From an uncultured Collinsella sp. (lineage in GTDB: Bacteria; Actinomycetota; Coriobacteriia; Coriobacteriales; Coriobacteriaceae), in assembly GCA_900552685.1 (NCBI GenBank), contig USAJ01000002.1, positions 1 to 64,000 on the forward strand: a DNA stretch of 64,000 nt, read 5' to 3'. The notes beneath the pieces are model-generated. The model had not been told where the DNA came from and did not search any database. It saw only the letters and a program-made list of their open reading frames with translations. How positions within the stretch are numbered: the stretch's first letter is position 1; every line of letters begins with the position of its first letter. A program made the translations under genes and the position numbers. Positions 40,055 through 48,520 of the stretch are shown piece by piece.

Positions 40055-42072
40055 CTAGACCATGACCACGGCGAGCACGAGGAAGACCACGAGCGCCGCG
40101 ACGATGTAGCAGATGTATACGGAGTAGTTGCCGCCCTCGATCTTGGAGGCGAGGCCGGCCAGCTTATCGGCACCCTCGCTCGGTGCATCGACCAGGAAGC
40201 GGTCGGGCAGGGGCTCAACGCCCTGGGCGACACCGGTGAGCTTCTGGAACACGTGCGCGATGGACCAGCAGATCTTGGTGCATACCTCGCGCAGGGTGTA
40301 GAGCGGGCCCATGAAGAGCTCTACGTCTGACGCGAAGCTCGTGGCGACGACGGGCATGTGCTCGTTGGGCTCGTAGCCGCACGCCCAAGGGTCGGTCTTC
40401 TTAGCGGGGGCCTTGGTGCCGAGGCAGGACCTCAACACGAACGCGAGGCCGGTGAGGACCACGAGCGCGATGGCGATCGCGGGGGTGGAGGTGGCGGCAC
40501 CGGAAATCTCGTTCACCAGAGACACGCCCGAGGTGGCTGTGATGGCAGAGCCGGCAAGCACGCTCTGGGCGACGTCGCCCAGAACCGGGGCGATGACGGG
40601 AGAACCGATTCCCAGCACCACGCAGATGGCCGCGAGGAGCATCTGCGAGAACAACATCGGAGCCGGGGACTCCTTGGCGTTCGCGGCCTCCTGGGAACGA
40701 GGGCTGCTCGCGAACGAGACGCCGTAGGCCTTCACGAAGCACGTAACGGCCAGGGCACCGGTGATGGCGAGGGCGGCCGCGGAGGCGACGGCGAACACCA
40801 TGACGACCGGGTCGGAGAGCGTCGAGATGTTGAACAGGGATTGGTAGGTGAACCACTCGGAAACGAAGCCGTTGAGCGGCGGGATAGCCGAGATGGCAAG
40901 GGCACCGATGAGGAAGCAGACGGCCGTGACCGGCATACGGCGGAACAGGCCGCCCATCTTCTCCATGTTGCGCGTACCCGTGGCATAGAGCAGGGAGCCC
41001 GCGCCGAGGAACAGCTCGCCCTTGAACATGGCGTGGTTGAGCGTGTGGTAGAGGGCGGCCATGAGCGCGATCGTCGCGATGACGTCGTTGCCCAGGGCGT
41101 GCGCCGTCATGGACGCGCCGACACCGAGCAAGATGATGCCGATGTTCTCGACGGAGTGGTAGGCCAGCAGGCGCTTAATGTCGTGCTCGTGGAGGGCGTA
41201 GACGACGCCCAGGACCGACGAGATGGATCCGAAGACCAGGACCATGAGGCCCCACCAGAGCTGGACGCCCGAACCCGCGAGCAGGTCGAGACCGACCTTG
41301 AGGATTCCCAGGATGCCGATCTTGATCATGCCGCCGGACATGAGGGCGGACACGTTGGACGGCGCCTCGGGGTGCGCCTGGGGCAGCCAGGAGTGCAGCG
41401 GGATGATACCGGCCTTTGCGCCGAATCCGAAGAACGCGAGGACGAAGCACGCGGAGGAGACGGCGGGTCCAAAGTCATGCGTACGGAAATCACTGAAGCT
41501 GAAGGAACCGCCCACGCCGTTGGTCATGAGCAGGAAGCTCGCCATGATAAGGACAAAGCCCACGTGCGCGATGACGAAGTAGAGCCAACCGCCCCTAATG
41601 GAGTTCTTGTTCTCCTCGATAACGACAAGGAAGTAGCTCGTAAGGGACATGAGCTCAAAGGCGACCAGGAACCAGAACACGTTGTCGGCGGTGATGACGA
41701 GCATCATCGAGGCGACGAAGGTGTTCATGAAGAAACCGGCGCGCCCGACCTTGCCCGGGTACTCATCGAAGTAGGACAGACCGTAGATGAAGCCCGCAAA
41801 GGCGAGGATTGAGATGAGGACCACGATCAGGCCCGCAAGGCCGTTGAGCAAGAGCTCGAGACGGGCGAACGGGAAAAGAAGACCGTGTTGAGGGACGAAA
41901 CGTCGCCAAGCACGGCCTCGAGGCCCGCGATGAACGACAGCACGGCCGCGACGGCGCCGATCAGGCAGCCGGCGGTCTTGGCGGCGTTGTCGGCCTTAAT
42001 CAGCAGAACCGAGGCGAGCGCACCGATGCACGAGACGGCAAGCGATGCGATAAACAGCGTCATGCTATCCAT
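40055..42072 (-). CDS. hyfB: Hydrogenase-4 type membrane subunit HyfB, split by a frameshift
   Basis: NuoL-family subunit. The first 62 codons (ATG 42072, MDSMTLFIASLAVSC onward) are in one frame and end in unrelated sequence at 41827. The rest of the protein is in another frame: FPFARLELLLNGLAGL continues into a normal HyfB body with GFGAKAGIIPLHSWLPQAHP and the pump Lys. The break maps to an A4 run at 41874-41877 (TTTT on the coding strand); one additional base there restores a single frame of 672 residues, about the length of E. coli HyfB. Possible reasons are a base-calling error in the homopolymer, a real mutation, or slippage. An internal start (ATG 41851) would give a protein lacking the first two or three spans. 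Overlaps the hycB-like stop by 8 bases. Confidence 0.88.
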
Positions 42073-42682
42073 TGTTTACGCTCCCTTCTGCTTTCTCGGA
42101 CAGGCCCTGGGCCACAGCGGTAACATCGACGGCCGGACCGTTTTCGATCGAGCGCAGGCGCTTGGCCTCGTCGAGCTCGCGATCGGCCGCGCCGCCCATG
42201 ACGGTCAGCGCCTTGGTGGGGCACGCCGCCACACAATGCGGGCCGTCCGGATCGAAGGCACACAGGTCGCACTTGACAGCGCAGGTGTACTGGCCAGGAG
42301 CCCACGTAAGCAGGCTGCTCAGGGACTTAGGATACGAAGGCGTCGGGTCGCACATGCCTGCGACACCGGCGATAGACGTGCCATCGGGATGGATGGCTCC
42401 GAAGGGGCACGCAATGGCGCACAGCCTGCACCCGATGCACTCCTGCTCCTTGACGTGGATGCGATCGCCATCGTGCTCGATGGCATTCACCGGGCAGACC
42501 TCGGCGCAGGGGGCACCCTCGCAATGGTGGCAGGCAAGGGCGGCCGAAATACCGCCGGTCTTCACGAGCGCCAGGCGCGGCGTATCCTGAAGACCCTGCA
42601 TCCGGTGGGCGTCGGCGCAGGCAGACTGGCATGTTCCGCAGCCGATGCACCTCTCCGGATTGATGTCGATGAAGCGGTTCAT
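42065..42682 (-). CDS. hycB: 4Fe-4S electron-transfer subunit, HycB/HyfA type
   Basis: 205-residue cytosolic ferredoxin-like protein with four cluster motifs: CIGCGTCQSACA (about 12-23), CHHCEGAPCAEVCP (about 52-65), CIGCRLCAIACPFGA (about 82-96) and CDLC...CVAACP (about 145-165). It carries electrons from FdhF to the HyfH/HyfI chain and is likely the small subunit of formate dehydrogenase H. ATG 42682 follows AAGGA at a 7-base spacing; the GTG six bases earlier is less likely. A strong hairpin separates it from fdhF, and its stop overlaps hyfB. Confidence 0.9.
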   Translation of the reverse strand: MNRFIDINPERCIGCGTCQSACADAHRMQGLQDTPRLALVKTGGISAALACHHCEGAPCAEVCPVNAIEHDGDRIHVKEQECIGCRLCAIACPFGAIHPDGTSIAGVAGMCDPTPSYPKSLSSLLTWAPGQYTCAVKCDLCAFDPDGPHCVAACPTKALTVMGGAADRELDEAKRLRSIENGPAVDVTAVAQGLSEKAEGSVNNG

Positions 42683-42704
42683 CCCCACTTCCTTTCAAAA
42701 TAAC

Positions 42705-42739
42705 GGGCCGGGCTCCCGAACGTACGGGACGCCCGGCCC
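42705..42739 (-). terminator. Strong hairpin between fdhF and hycB
   Basis: GGGCCGGGC pairs with GCCCGGCCC, extended by CCCG/CGGG with small internal mismatches. On the minus strand it is followed by GTTATTTTG. It may partly terminate after fdhF, giving more FdhF than membrane subunits, or stabilise an mRNA end. Confidence 0.6.
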
Positions 42740-42760
42740 AAAAAGCCAACGAGAACGGGA

Positions 42761-44983
42761 CTACACGATTTGATTCACGTGCGTCTCGTCGTCGAACTTG
42801 GCGGCGCCAGGCTCAACGTCCTGGGGAGCGGCGGCGTCCACCAGAGCCTGCTTGAGCTCGGTGTACTGACGCTCGACCTCGCCCTCGGCCCAGACCTGGT
42901 CGGCGATAGCGTCGACCTGGCAGGCGGAGAACTTGTCCTCGGGCGTATGCGAGACCGGGTCGACCTTGTGAATGGTCAGCTCGTTGCACTTGCCGATCCA
43001 CCACTGGTAGGTCATATAGACCGTGCCCTTATTGATGCGGTCGCTCACGTCGGCGCGGCTGTATACCTGGCCGCGGCGGCTGTGAATCGAGACGATGTCG
43101 CCGTTCTTGATGCCGCGCGCCTCGGCGTCCGCGGGATTCATGCGGACAAAGCCAGGCTCGTCGGCGAGCAGCGCCAGCGTCTTGCAGTTGCCGGTCATCG
43201 AACGGCAACTGTAGTGGCCGACCTCGCGGACGGTGCACAGGATGAGCGGGTACTCATCGTCGGGAAGCTCGGAGGGCGCCTCCCAGTCGTGCGCCATCAG
43301 GTTGGCGCGGCCGTCCTTGGTGGTGAACTTGCCGCCAGCGAACATGTCGGGCGTACCGTGGTCATTCACATCGGTGCTCTTGACGGGCCACTGGGCGTAG
43401 CCGCCCTCGGGAGCCATCTTCTCGTAGGTTGCGCCCACAAAGTTGGGGCACAGGCTAATGCACTCGTTCCAGATCTGCTCGGTGTTGTCGTAGTGCATGG
43501 GGTAGCCCATGCGCGTGGACAGGTCCGCGAAGATCTCCCAGTCGTGGCGGCACTCGCCCTTGGGCGGAACGGCCGCGTCAAAGTGCTGGAAGCTACGGTC
43601 GGATGCGGTAAAGACACCCTCGTGCTCGCCCCAAGAGGTGGCAGGCAGGATGACGTCGGCGAGCATAGTCGTCTGCGTCATAAAGATGTCCTGGCAAATG
43701 AACAGATCCAGCTCGGAGAGCGTCTTGCGCATACCGGCCGAATCGGGCTCGGTCTGCACCGGGTCCTCGCCGTAGTTGTAGAAGCAGTGCACCTTGCCCT
43801 CGTCGACCAGGTGGCCCAGGTCGGTGAGCTTGTAGCCCTCCTCGAGCGGGAGCTTTTCCTCGGGCACGCCCCAAGCCTTGGCAAACTTGGCACGCACTGC
43901 CGGGTCGGTGACCTTCTGGTAGCCAGGGTACAGGTTGGGCAGCATGCCCATATCGCAGGAGCCCTGGACGTTATTCTGGCCACGCACGGGCGCGAGGCCG
44001 GAATTGGGTTTGCCGATCTGGCCGGCAACGCAGGCGATGGAGGCGATGGTGTGCACCGTCTTCAGGTTCTGCTTCTGCTGGCATACGCCCATACCCCAGC
44101 CAATGATGGCAGAGGGCTTCGCCGTGGCGTACATCTCGGCAGCTTGGTGGATCAACGCGGGCTCGACACCCGTGATGTCCTGTACGGATTCGGGAGTGTA
44201 GTTCTTGATGGTCTCCCACCACTCGTCAAAGCCGTTCGTGTGCTCGGCGACGAATTCCTTGTCGTAGAGGCCATCGTTGACCAAGCAGTTGGCAAAGGCG
44301 TTGAGGAACGCGACGTTGCAACCGTTCTTGATCGGAAGGTAGAGATCGGCGATACGCGCGGTTTCGATATGGCGCGGATCGGCGACGATGATCTTGCAAC
44401 CCTTTTCTTTGGCTCGCACGATACGCCTTGCGACGATGGGGTGCGAATCGGCAGGGTTATAGCCGAAGAGGAAAATGCAGCCCGCATCCTCCATACCGGG
44501 GATGGAGCATGACATGCAACCTGAACCAACCGTGTCCATCAGACCGAGGACAGTAGGGCCGTGTCAAGTACGGGCGCAGTTGTCTACGCTGTGGGTGCCG
44601 ATGCACGCACGCGTAAACTTCTGCATGACGTAGTTCGCCTCATTGCCGCCGCCTCGCGAAGAGCCGGTGGTCATGACAGCGTTAGGACCATATTCGTCAA
44701 TTATGGCCTGCATCTTAGATGCGGTGAAATCCAGTGCCTCGTCCCAGCTTACGCGCTCAAGATCCGCGCCCTTAGTGCGGCGGATCATCGGGTGCAGTAC
44801 GCGAGGAGTCAAGATCTTGGTGTCGTTGATGAAGTCGTAGCCGCTCATGCCCTTAAGGCACAGCTCGCTCTGGTTGGTGATGCCGTTGAGCGGTTCGGTG
44901 CCCACGACCTGGCCGTTTTGGACCAGGAGGTTAAACTGGCAACCGGCGCCGCAGTACGGGCAGATCACTTTATGCTTCTCCAT
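42761..44983 (-). CDS. fdhF: Selenocysteine formate dehydrogenase H
   Basis: Catalytic subunit (740 residues when UGA is read as Sec) oxidising formate to CO2 with a molybdenum bis-MGD cofactor. The N-terminal 4Fe-4S motif CPYCGAGCQF (about 8-17) precedes SVDNCART-U-HGPTVLGLMD. The UGA is codon 140 (44564-44566), the same residue number as Sec in E. coli FdhF. The following sequence includes FGYNPADSHPIVARR and the C-terminal HYSCRSMTGNCKTLALL region. Simple frame finding splits it into 139- and 592-residue pieces. ATG 44983 follows AAGGAGG. A SECIS-like hairpin lies just after the UGA. It needs selA, selB, tRNA-Sec, selD and mobA, all in this window. Confidence 0.97.
44533..44566 (-). promoter_or_regulatory. 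Sec UGA codon and SECIS-like hairpin of fdhF
   Basis: The UGA (44564-44566) is followed 11 bases later by TGTCC and GGACA, a 5-bp stem closing a loop that contains GGTCT. The loop motif and its distance from the UGA match the E. coli fdhF SECIS, which SelB recognises. Confidence 0.85.
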
Positions 44984-45058
44984 GACACCCTCCTTCCTTT
45001 TTCTGCTACCGATTACTCGGTACTAATTTGACAATCATTGGGCCTGTCGCCCCAACGC

Positions 45059-45577
45059 TTACGCCTCGTTTTCGATGGTGGCGCGGGCACGCTCGGCAGT
45101 CAGTTCTGCCAGGCGCTCCTCGTCTACCAGGGTGAGGCCCTTGGTCGGGCACGCCTCGGCACACGCCGGACCGCCGGGACGGTCCACGCACAGGTCGCAC
45201 TTGAGCACGAAGCTCTTGGTCTGCGAACCCACGCGAACGTCGCCCATCAAGACCGGAACCTGCGTGGTCGCCACGCTCACGGCGCCAAAGGGGCATGCCA
45301 TGACGCAGCTCTTGCAGCCGATGCAGTTGTCCTCGTTGACGCCGATACGATGGTTCTTTGGATCAAAGAACAAGGCGCCCGTAGGACAGGCCTTCGCGCA
45401 CGGGGCGTCCTCGCAGTGATGGCAAGCCACCGGTGCGGAGATCTCGTACGTACGCGTCACGCGCAGGCGCGGCGCGGCGATGTTACCGGGAATATCGTGT
45501 GCCTCGATGCACGCCGCCATACAGGTTTGACACCCAATGCAGCGCGAAGAATCGGCTACGACTCGTTTATTGCCCAT
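45059..45577 (-). CDS. hydN: 4Fe-4S ferredoxin-type protein, HydN-like
   Basis: 172-residue protein with four cluster motifs: CIGCQTCMAACIEAH (about 12-26), CHHCEDAPCAKACP (about 51-64), CIGCKSCVMACPFGA (about 81-95) and CDLC...CAEACP (about 125-145). It resembles HydN, whose gene often accompanies fdhF and which is needed for full formate dehydrogenase activity. It is the first gene of the formate hydrogenlyase operon; 75 bases separate it from fdhF. ATG 45577 follows GGAGGGAG; an upstream extension of 25 residues is unlikely. A similar, longer protein is at 42065-42682. Confidence 0.88.
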   Translation of the reverse strand: MGNKRVVADSSRCIGCQTCMAACIEAHDIPGNIAAPRLRVTRTYEISAPVACHHCEDAPCAKACPTGALFFDPKNHRIGVNEDNCIGCKSCVMACPFGAVSVATTQVPVLMGDVRVGSQTKSFVLKCDLCVDRPGGPACAEACPTKGLTLVDEERLAELTAERARATIENEA

Positions 45578-46004
45578 GTTGTTCACTCCCTCCTGAATCC
45601 CATGCCGGAGAGACCCTGTCGACATTGACCCAAGCCGCCCGTGGCCTGGCATCGGCGTATCGAGCGCATGCGGCGAAACAGGCGCTTCGATAGAGTTCCT
45701 CCAACGATATGCAGGCTAAATATACGCAGTTGCAGGGGGCAAACTTGAGCATAGGCCCTGCAATACGGGTGTATTGCAGGGGTTTTGGCAGGTTGGAATT
45801 ATTCTCTAGAAGCTATAAAGGTGAGTGTATTACATGCGTACACCTCTGAGATTTTTACGCACTCTCATTTTGGATGTACTACGCTTGTATTCGTGTTAAT
45901 GGTTATTTACTTGAGCGAAATAAAGTAATAGTTATAAGATGCTCAGGTATCGGCACGTGCCGCATTTGACCGACTATATTGCGCGCTCATTAAGGGGGCC
46001 AGTG
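45578..46004. other. Divergent control region between formate hydrogenlyase operon and toxin-antitoxin pair
   Basis: 427 bases with no convincing gene. A 61-residue minus-strand frame (45567-45752) has a nearby GGAGG but no recognisable product. The region is more AT-rich than its surroundings and holds a strong palindrome at 45756-45781, a TATTCTC motif near 45800, and the ribosome binding site AAGGGGG of the antitoxin. On the minus strand TATATT near 45721 is a possible -10 element for hydN. Confidence 0.5.
45756..45781. promoter_or_regulatory. Palindromic operator candidate upstream of the formate hydrogenlyase operon
   Basis: CCCTGCAATAC-GGGT-GTATTGCAGGG is a perfect 11-bp inverted repeat with a 4-base centre, about 180 bases upstream of hydN and just upstream of the possible hydN promoter. 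The symmetry and size fit a dimeric regulator site. It could equally be a hairpin in RNA, but there is no T-run on the minus strand. Confidence 0.5.
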
Positions 46005-46329
46005 ATGTCATCGACTCAAAAAAAGAGCCATCCTGCAGGTGCGCATTCGCGAGGAAGACAAGCAGCATGCCGAGCATCTCTACGATGCCATGGGCACATC
46101 GCTCGCCGAGGCTGTCCGCTTATTTGTCGCGCAGAGCATTTTGATGCGCAAGCTTCCCTTTCAGCCGGTCGCCGTGCGCTCAAAGGACGGCACCGCCGCC
46201 TATGGATCGCTCAAAGCATATGGGGACCCCAATCGCCGCTCCGAGGAGCGCAATGCCTGGATTGAGTACCTTGCTACAGAAAGCGACGATTCGATTTTGG
46301 GTCCCGAGGAAGTAGATATCCATGAGTAG
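46005..46329 (+). CDS. RelB/DinJ-type antitoxin, start separated by an A7 tract frameshift
   Basis: Ribbon-helix-helix antitoxin of about 107 residues. The body from 46039 reads VRIREEDKQHAEHLYDAMGTSLAEAVRLFVAQ, which is typical of RelB/DinJ. There is no proper start in that frame. ATG 46005, preceded by AAGGGGG at good spacing, opens a different frame (MSSTQKK); removing one A from the A7 run at 46018-46024 joins them as MSSTQKRAILQVRIREED, the expected family N-terminus. So the gene is frameshifted by one base in this sequence, or expressed by slippage on the A tract. GTG 46039 is a less likely start. It overlaps the toxin gene by 8 bases. Confidence 0.72.
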
Positions 46330-46798
46330 CACCATCATCGACGAGACCGTCATCCTGCGCTACCTGCTTGACGACGACGAAGTTCTGTCACCGCGCGCTG
46401 CCAAGGTCATCGCCACGCGCACCGCTCGCGTCTACCCCGAAATCATCACACGCGTCGTGGTCACGCTGCGCGACGTCTATAAGGTTCCCCGCGTTGAGAT
46501 TGCTGCGGCCTTGAAAAGGCTGCTCGATGATGTCATGGTCGACGAGCCCACCGTTGTCGCCCTTGCCGTCAAACTCTTTGGCAAGACCCATATGGACTTT
46601 ACCGACTGCCTCCTCGCAGCCCGAACCGCCATCTACAACGATGATGTCGTGAGCTTTGGCAAGCCCATCATCCAAGGCATGATCGATTACCGCCGCAAGC
46701 GCCAAACCGCCGCCGACGCCCGCGACCGCGCCGCCGAATCCCGCAGCCGCAGCACCGACTCCACCATCGACAAACTCCGCCACCACGGTCGCCACTAA
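46322..46798 (+). CDS. PIN-domain toxin
   Basis: 158-residue protein. The N-terminus MSSTIIDETVILRYLLDDDE resembles the PIN pattern DTNVLLRYLL, with Asp7 as likely metal ligand; further acidic residues lie in HMDFTDCLLAA (about 96-106). PIN toxins are Mg-dependent ribonucleases. The C-terminal 35 residues are Arg/Ala-rich and probably disordered. Its start overlaps the antitoxin gene, as expected in a toxin-antitoxin operon. Pairing a RelB/DinJ-type antitoxin with a PIN toxin is a hybrid arrangement, seen in several bacteria. Confidence 0.72.
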   Translation: MSSTIIDETVILRYLLDDDEVLSPRAAKVIATRTARVYPEIITRVVVTLRDVYKVPRVEIAAALKRLLDDVMVDEPTVVALAVKLFGKTHMDFTDCLLAARTAIYNDDVVSFGKPIIQGMIDYRRKRQTAADARDRAAESRSRSTDSTIDKLRHHGRH

Positions 46799-46812
46799 CC
46801 CCATCCCCTCCT

Positions 46813-46881
46813 AAGTTGCGGTGAAATAGTTCCTGGATTTAGGCTTATTCGAGCTTTTCAGGAACTATTTCACCGCAACTT
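46813..46881. repeat. Palindromic repeat family A, copy 2
   Basis: AAGTTGCGGTGAAATAGTTC and its complement form arms of about 23 bases. The left flank ATCCCCTCCT is the reverse complement of the right flank of copy 3 (AGGAGGGGAT), so the element extends about 10 bases beyond the palindrome. It lies 15 bases after the PIN toxin stop. Confidence 0.88.
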
Positions 46882-46892
46882 TCTGTAAGGGT

Positions 46893-46927
46893 GGTTGATT
46901 AGTGCCGCCGAGGGGCACTAATCAACC
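46893..46927. repeat. Perfect 14-bp inverted repeat
   Basis: GGTTGATTAGTGCC and GGCACTAATCAACC are separated by 7 bases. It follows family A copy 2 immediately and lies upstream of the AbiEi-like gene. There is no T-run; terminator or operator are both possible. Confidence 0.6.
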
Positions 46928-47054
46928 GTTTGCCGATATGTTTGGCTCTGACTCATGACTCTGACCTGCCCCGTCAAGCTTTTGGTCAGTTCATGGCAAG
47001 GTCAGGCGGGCCAAATATGGGATAGCGTAGTGTCATTCACTCCCCCTCGAGACC

Positions 47055-48062
47055 ATGGGGTCGAAAATGAGTCATGATAAACGCTGTACCAAACCGCAAG
47101 TAGAGCTGTTCTTCCGGTTATTCGAGGCCCATCATGGCGGGCACCTATTTGTAGCTACCAAAAAATGGGATGAACGCTGTGCCTACGCGCTCATGCAAAA
47201 AGAGATGATTATTCGACTCTACAACCATGTCTACGCTGATCCCGCGTATTGGAATGGCCTCGGCGTCGAAGATCGCATCTTTCAATTGACATCCGCTATT
47301 GCAGTCGTTGAACCGGATGCCGTGTTTTGTGGAGCAACGGCGGCACTGCTCTATGGCATCGGTTCTGCATATTCGCTTCTCGACAAGGTGCAAGTGCTGC
47401 TACCGCGTTCCACCAGACGCGATATGTACGAATTCGTTGAATACCGACGCTGGCGGCCGGGCGACGTATGGCAGCTCGGTCCTTTTACGTTAACGAATCC
47501 ATATCGCACGGTGGTCGACATCGCCCGAACTAACGCTTTTCGATATGCACTAGGCTATGTCGACGGGTTGGCTCGTGAGTACGGTGTCGAGCGTGAAGAA
47601 TTGCGTGCATATGCACAAACGAACTGCCGCGGACTGCACGGCATCGCGCGCGCATTTGACGTTTTTGAACACATGGATGGCAGATCGGATAACGGTGGAG
47701 AATCCGAAGCACGGACGGCAATGATTCTGGCGGGAGTTGCCGCTCCCGAACTACAGGTTGAAATCACTCGACCGGGAAACGCCGGCTATTATTTGGCAGA
47801 TTACGGCTGGCAGATGCCAAACGGCTCTTGGATGCTGGCTGAGCTGCATGGACTAGGCAAGTTTGAGGACGATGCCCAAAATGATCCGGAACATACTGCG
47901 GCAAAAACCTATCGAGCTGCCCTCATGCGCGACACGAACCTGCGTGCCATGGGCCACAACGTCATTCATTTCAAGCTCTCAGACACCTACGATGTCAAAG
48001 CGTTCGGCTCCATGATGCGCGGCTACGGTATACCAACCACAAAACCCTACGCAGACTCCTGA
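47055..48062 (+). CDS. AbiEi-like protein with C-terminal nuclease-like domain
   Basis: 335-residue protein. Residues about 1-170 look like the AbiEi antitoxin-type region of actinobacterial proteins: a winged-helix-like start, AVFCGATAALLYGIG, VQVLLPRSTRR, and LTNPYRTVVDIART. The C-terminal part (about 215-325) has GGESEARTAMILAGVAAPELQVEI split as two motifs (positions about 217-240), then YLADYGW, AELHG and a late Lys, reminiscent of DUF559/Vsr-type endonuclease folds with E-D-E/K residues. No AbiEii toxin is adjacent, so it is not a normal type IV pair. ATG 47055 or 47067 could be the start. Base composition is lower in GC than the neighbours, and it lies between palindromic repeats, suggesting accessory DNA. 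Confidence 0.6.
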   Translation: MGSKMSHDKRCTKPQVELFFRLFEAHHGGHLFVATKKWDERCAYALMQKEMIIRLYNHVYADPAYWNGLGVEDRIFQLTSAIAVVEPDAVFCGATAALLYGIGSAYSLLDKVQVLLPRSTRRDMYEFVEYRRWRPGDVWQLGPFTLTNPYRTVVDIARTNAFRYALGYVDGLAREYGVEREELRAYAQTNCRGLHGIARAFDVFEHMDGRSDNGGESEARTAMILAGVAAPELQVEITRPGNAGYYLADYGWQMPNGSWMLAELHGLGKFEDDAQNDPEHTAAKTYRAALMRDTNLRAMGHNVIHFKLSDTYDVKAFGSMMRGYGIPTTKPYADS

Positions 48063-48124
48063 CCGGCTGTCCTCATCTTCTCGACAACAGAACCCATCAT
48101 CGACCCAGCCCGCACGGCCTCAAT

Positions 48125-48192
48125 AAGTTGCGGTGAAATAGTTCCTGGATAACAGCTTTTGCGGCTAATCGGGAACTATTTCACCGCAACTT
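48125..48192. repeat. Palindromic repeat family A, copy 3
   Basis: AAGTTGCGGTGAAATAGTTC and its complement GGAACTATTTCACCGCAACTT, with AGGAGGGGAT on the right. Copies 2 and 3 bracket the AbiEi-like gene. Confidence 0.88.
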
Positions 48193-48220
48193 AGGAGGGG
48201 ATGTGGGGTCCCCGGCATGT

Positions 48221-48259
48221 ATATGAAAATGGCTCTGGTCCCAAAAGGAACCAGAGCCA
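48221..48259 (-). terminator. Terminator after the tRNA-Pro/tRNA-Gly genes
   Basis: GGCTCTGGT pairs with ACCAGAGCC; on the minus strand the stem is followed by ATTTTCATAT. It ends the tRNA transcript 14 bases after tRNA-Gly. Confidence 0.75.
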
Positions 48260-48272
48260 TTCATCTATCTTA

Positions 48273-48346
48273 TGGAGCGGGCGACGGGAATCGAACCCGC
48301 GTCATCAGCTTGGAAGGCTGGGGTTCTACCATTGAACTACGCCCGC
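48273..48346 (-). tRNA. tRNA-Gly (anticodon UCC)
   Basis: 74 bases with encoded CCA. Acceptor GCGGGCG/CGCCCGC, anticodon loop CTTCCAA giving UCC, T-loop GTTCGATTC. Six bases downstream of tRNA-Pro on the same strand. Confidence 0.95.
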
Positions 48347-48352
48347 AAGATA

Positions 48353-48429
48353 TGGTCGGGACGACAGGATTTGAACCTGCGACATCCTGCTCCCAAAGCA
48401 GGCGCGCTACCAAACTGCGCCACGTCCCG
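48353..48429 (-). tRNA. tRNA-Pro (anticodon UGG)
   Basis: 77 bases with encoded CCA. Acceptor CGGGACG/CGTCCCG, anticodon loop in CCTGCTTTGGGAGCAGG giving UGG, T-loop GTTCAAATC. Confidence 0.95.
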
Positions 48430-48520
48430 AAGGTGTTGAGCAGCTAAGGTCTAAACCTTGCGTGTCCCAAAGCGAAGGAAATTATAGGGGAGACTCCCCG
48501 CCTGTGCAAGCATTGATGCC

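Noticed and set aside
41870..41882. Programmed -1 frameshift in hyfB
   Set aside because: The zero-frame codons TTC TTT TCC do not form an X XXY YYZ site, and re-pairing would leave a first-position mismatch.
45567..45752. 61-codon minus-strand frame upstream of hydN
   Set aside because: It overlaps the hydN start, has no family resemblance, and the hydN ribosome binding site lies inside it; left as unsupported.
46017..46025. Programmed -1 frameshift at A AAA AAG in the antitoxin
   Set aside because: The heptamer is canonical, but a -1 shift leads to the wrong frame; a +1 (or -2) change is needed to reach the antitoxin body.
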